A DNA stretch of 64,000 nt from Hyphomicrobiales bacterium (GTDB lineage Bacteria; Pseudomonadota; Alphaproteobacteria; Rhizobiales; Rhizobiaceae), in assembly GCA_900466945.1 (NCBI GenBank), contig UBNV01000011.1:1-64000 (forward strand), read 5' to 3'. Positions 63,251 to 64,000 of the stretch are shown here, piece after piece. Numbering within the stretch: the stretch's first letter is position 1; the number at the start of each line of letters is the position of its first letter. A model generated the notes under the pieces. That model was not told where the DNA came from. It was given only the letters and a program-made list of their open reading frames with translations, and searched no databases. The position numbers and the translations under genes were made by a program.

Positions 63251-63340
63251 GCGTAACGGCGTCCTGGAGGCATGTCCGCTTTCAGGCGCCCCGAGGGGAT
63301 GTTCTCAACGTCCGAAACCAAGGCGCCCAGGCCGACATGA
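63251..63340 (+). repeat. Dispersed intergenic repeat (copy 3)
   Basis: CGTAAC...GGAGGCATGTCCGCTTTC...GGCGCC...ACGTCCGAAACCAAGGCGC aligns with 61330-61405 at roughly 70% by eye, most changes being transitions. Same orientation as that copy. Confidence 0.6.
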
Positions 63341-63624
63341 CGCCACGATCAACGCAGGTCTGCTTTTGGGCACCTCGGGACTAGGCAAGAATGCGGCACC
63401 CAAGGCGATGCTGACGATTGGTGGTGAGTAAGAGACGCTTAAGCCAACGGCAATCAGGCGACGAGGGCAATCAGAATGCCGAACCCCGACAGTACGAGAA
63501 TATCAGGATCGGGGGAGGACCTCTCGTTCAAAGCGCTCATGGGAGCTAAACCCGCCAAGCAGGATTAGATCCATTGCCCTAAGCCACTTTCTCAATATTC
63601 AACTGGCCCACGCAACGATCTCGA

Positions 63625-64000
63625 TCATCCGATCTTGGCAACGCAGGCGAGCATGTACGCCTCTGCAAAAGCCATATGTTCAGCTGCGATGGACCTTGCA
63701 TCATCTGCCCGGCCTTCCTTGAGCGCCGCCATCAAGCGGTATTGGTAGGACACCCCCTTCTCGCGTGAGCTGGGAGTAGGGTCAGCATAGACCTGTCTTG
63801 CCACAGGCAAATCCCGCAACAGGTTGTGCATCAGGCCGCACAGAAACCCGAGCAGCGGATTTGGGCTAAACTGTGCCAGTTGTGAGTGGAAGTCGAGTTC
63901 CGCGATCCGCTGGCGATATTGTTCCCCCGTGTCCGTCGGAAGATGGTCGTAAATTCGGATAGTACTTTCTAGGGCCGCAAGCTGTTGGGCCGACACATGC
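63625..64000 (-). CDS. GntR-family regulator, FCD domain (N-terminus beyond window)
   Basis: The last 125 or so codons of a gene that enters from the right edge; no stop is found up to base 64000. The sequence is an all-helical FCD (FadR C-terminal) ligand domain: RIAELDFHSQLAQ, LLGFLCGLMHNLLRDL, YRLMAALKEGRADDARSIAAEHM with the usual metal or ligand His residues. The winged HTH would lie outside. Regulated genes cannot be seen. Confidence 0.8.
   Translation of the reverse strand, partial: HVSAQQLAALESTIRIYDHLPTDTGEQYRQRIAELDFHSQLAQFSPNPLLGFLCGLMHNLLRDLPVARQVYADPTPSSREKGVSYQYRLMAALKEGRADDARSIAAEHMAFAEAYMLACVAKIG

Larger units (their letters stand above)
62670..63624. other. About 950 bases without a gene, holding decayed repeats
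   Basis: No convincing gene. It holds ATGCCCGCTTTAATGGCC at about 62898 and the repeat copy at 63251-63340. Short frames across it are out of character for proteins. Confidence 0.5.

Noticed and set aside
63187..63384. 65-codon plus-strand frame near the right edge
   Set aside because: It lies inside the decayed repeat copy 3 and is explained by it.
1..64000. tRNA, rRNA, transposase, integrase, phage or toxin-antitoxin genes
   Set aside because: Looked for on both strands by eye; none was found. A covariance-model search could still reveal small RNAs.

Overview
The window looks like a chromosomal or chromid segment of a Rhizobiaceae-type alphaproteobacterium (Rhizobium/Agrobacterium relatives). 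I infer this from the high G+C, the FixL/FixJ-type two-component genes, the Ugp/Thu-like sugar ABC operon with ThuA and Gfo/Idh/MocA partners, a LexA box of the alphaproteobacterial form GTTC-N7-GTTC, and decayed intergenic repeats of the 'ATGTCCGCTTT' kind common in Rhizobiales. I see no rRNA, tRNA, CRISPR array, transposase, integrase or phage gene. The content reads as accessory signalling, stress and catabolic genes.

Layout. 1-7169 (-): most of a giant secreted animal-type haem peroxidase with RTX repeats (C-terminus outside the window). 7474-9578 (-): a membrane-anchored alpha/beta hydrolase and a BciA-like 8-vinyl-reductase homologue with no photosynthesis gene in sight. 10577-11482 (+): two near-identical 82-residue secreted proteins in tandem plus a diverged third member. 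11550-18480: two paralogous multi-PAS histidine kinases (-) flanking a receiver-only regulator (+). 19496-20870 (+): a periplasmic alpha/beta hydrolase and an Ohr peroxidase. 20988-23245 (-): a kinase/FixJ/receiver-only operon. 23512-27701 (+): a small unknown protein, a beta-propeller (Reg_prop) histidine kinase and its NarL-type regulator. 27829-30112: a decayed RbsA-type ATPase remnant, a LysR regulator and a divergent quinone oxidoreductase.

30412-39091 is a sugar or sugar-acid catabolic island. One arm is the operon for binding protein, two permeases, ATPase and a GalD-like dehydratase (-). Divergent from it are a ROK repressor, a Gfo/Idh/MocA dehydrogenase and a ThuA-like protein (+). 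A frameshifted remnant of a second GalD-like gene lies just beyond. 40073-43849 is a DevBCA-type exporter with a divergent TetR regulator and a perfect operator palindrome between them. 44084-47866 pairs a periplasmic FecR-domain protein carrying a Gly-rich repeat tail with a CHASE2-GGDEF-EAL protein whose GGDEF site is degenerate. A chemoreceptor and a CMD-family protein follow.

51989-57675 is a probable SOS operon behind a perfect LexA box: UvrD-like helicase, SRAP (YedK/HMCES) protein, DNA polymerase IV, DEDDh exonuclease, a small conserved unknown and a 2H phosphoesterase. 58165-61296 is a GST/crotonase/peroxiredoxin operon with a divergent LysR gene. The window closes with a membrane protein, a MarR regulator whose probable operator occurs at both promoters, and the C-terminal part of a GntR/FCD regulator.
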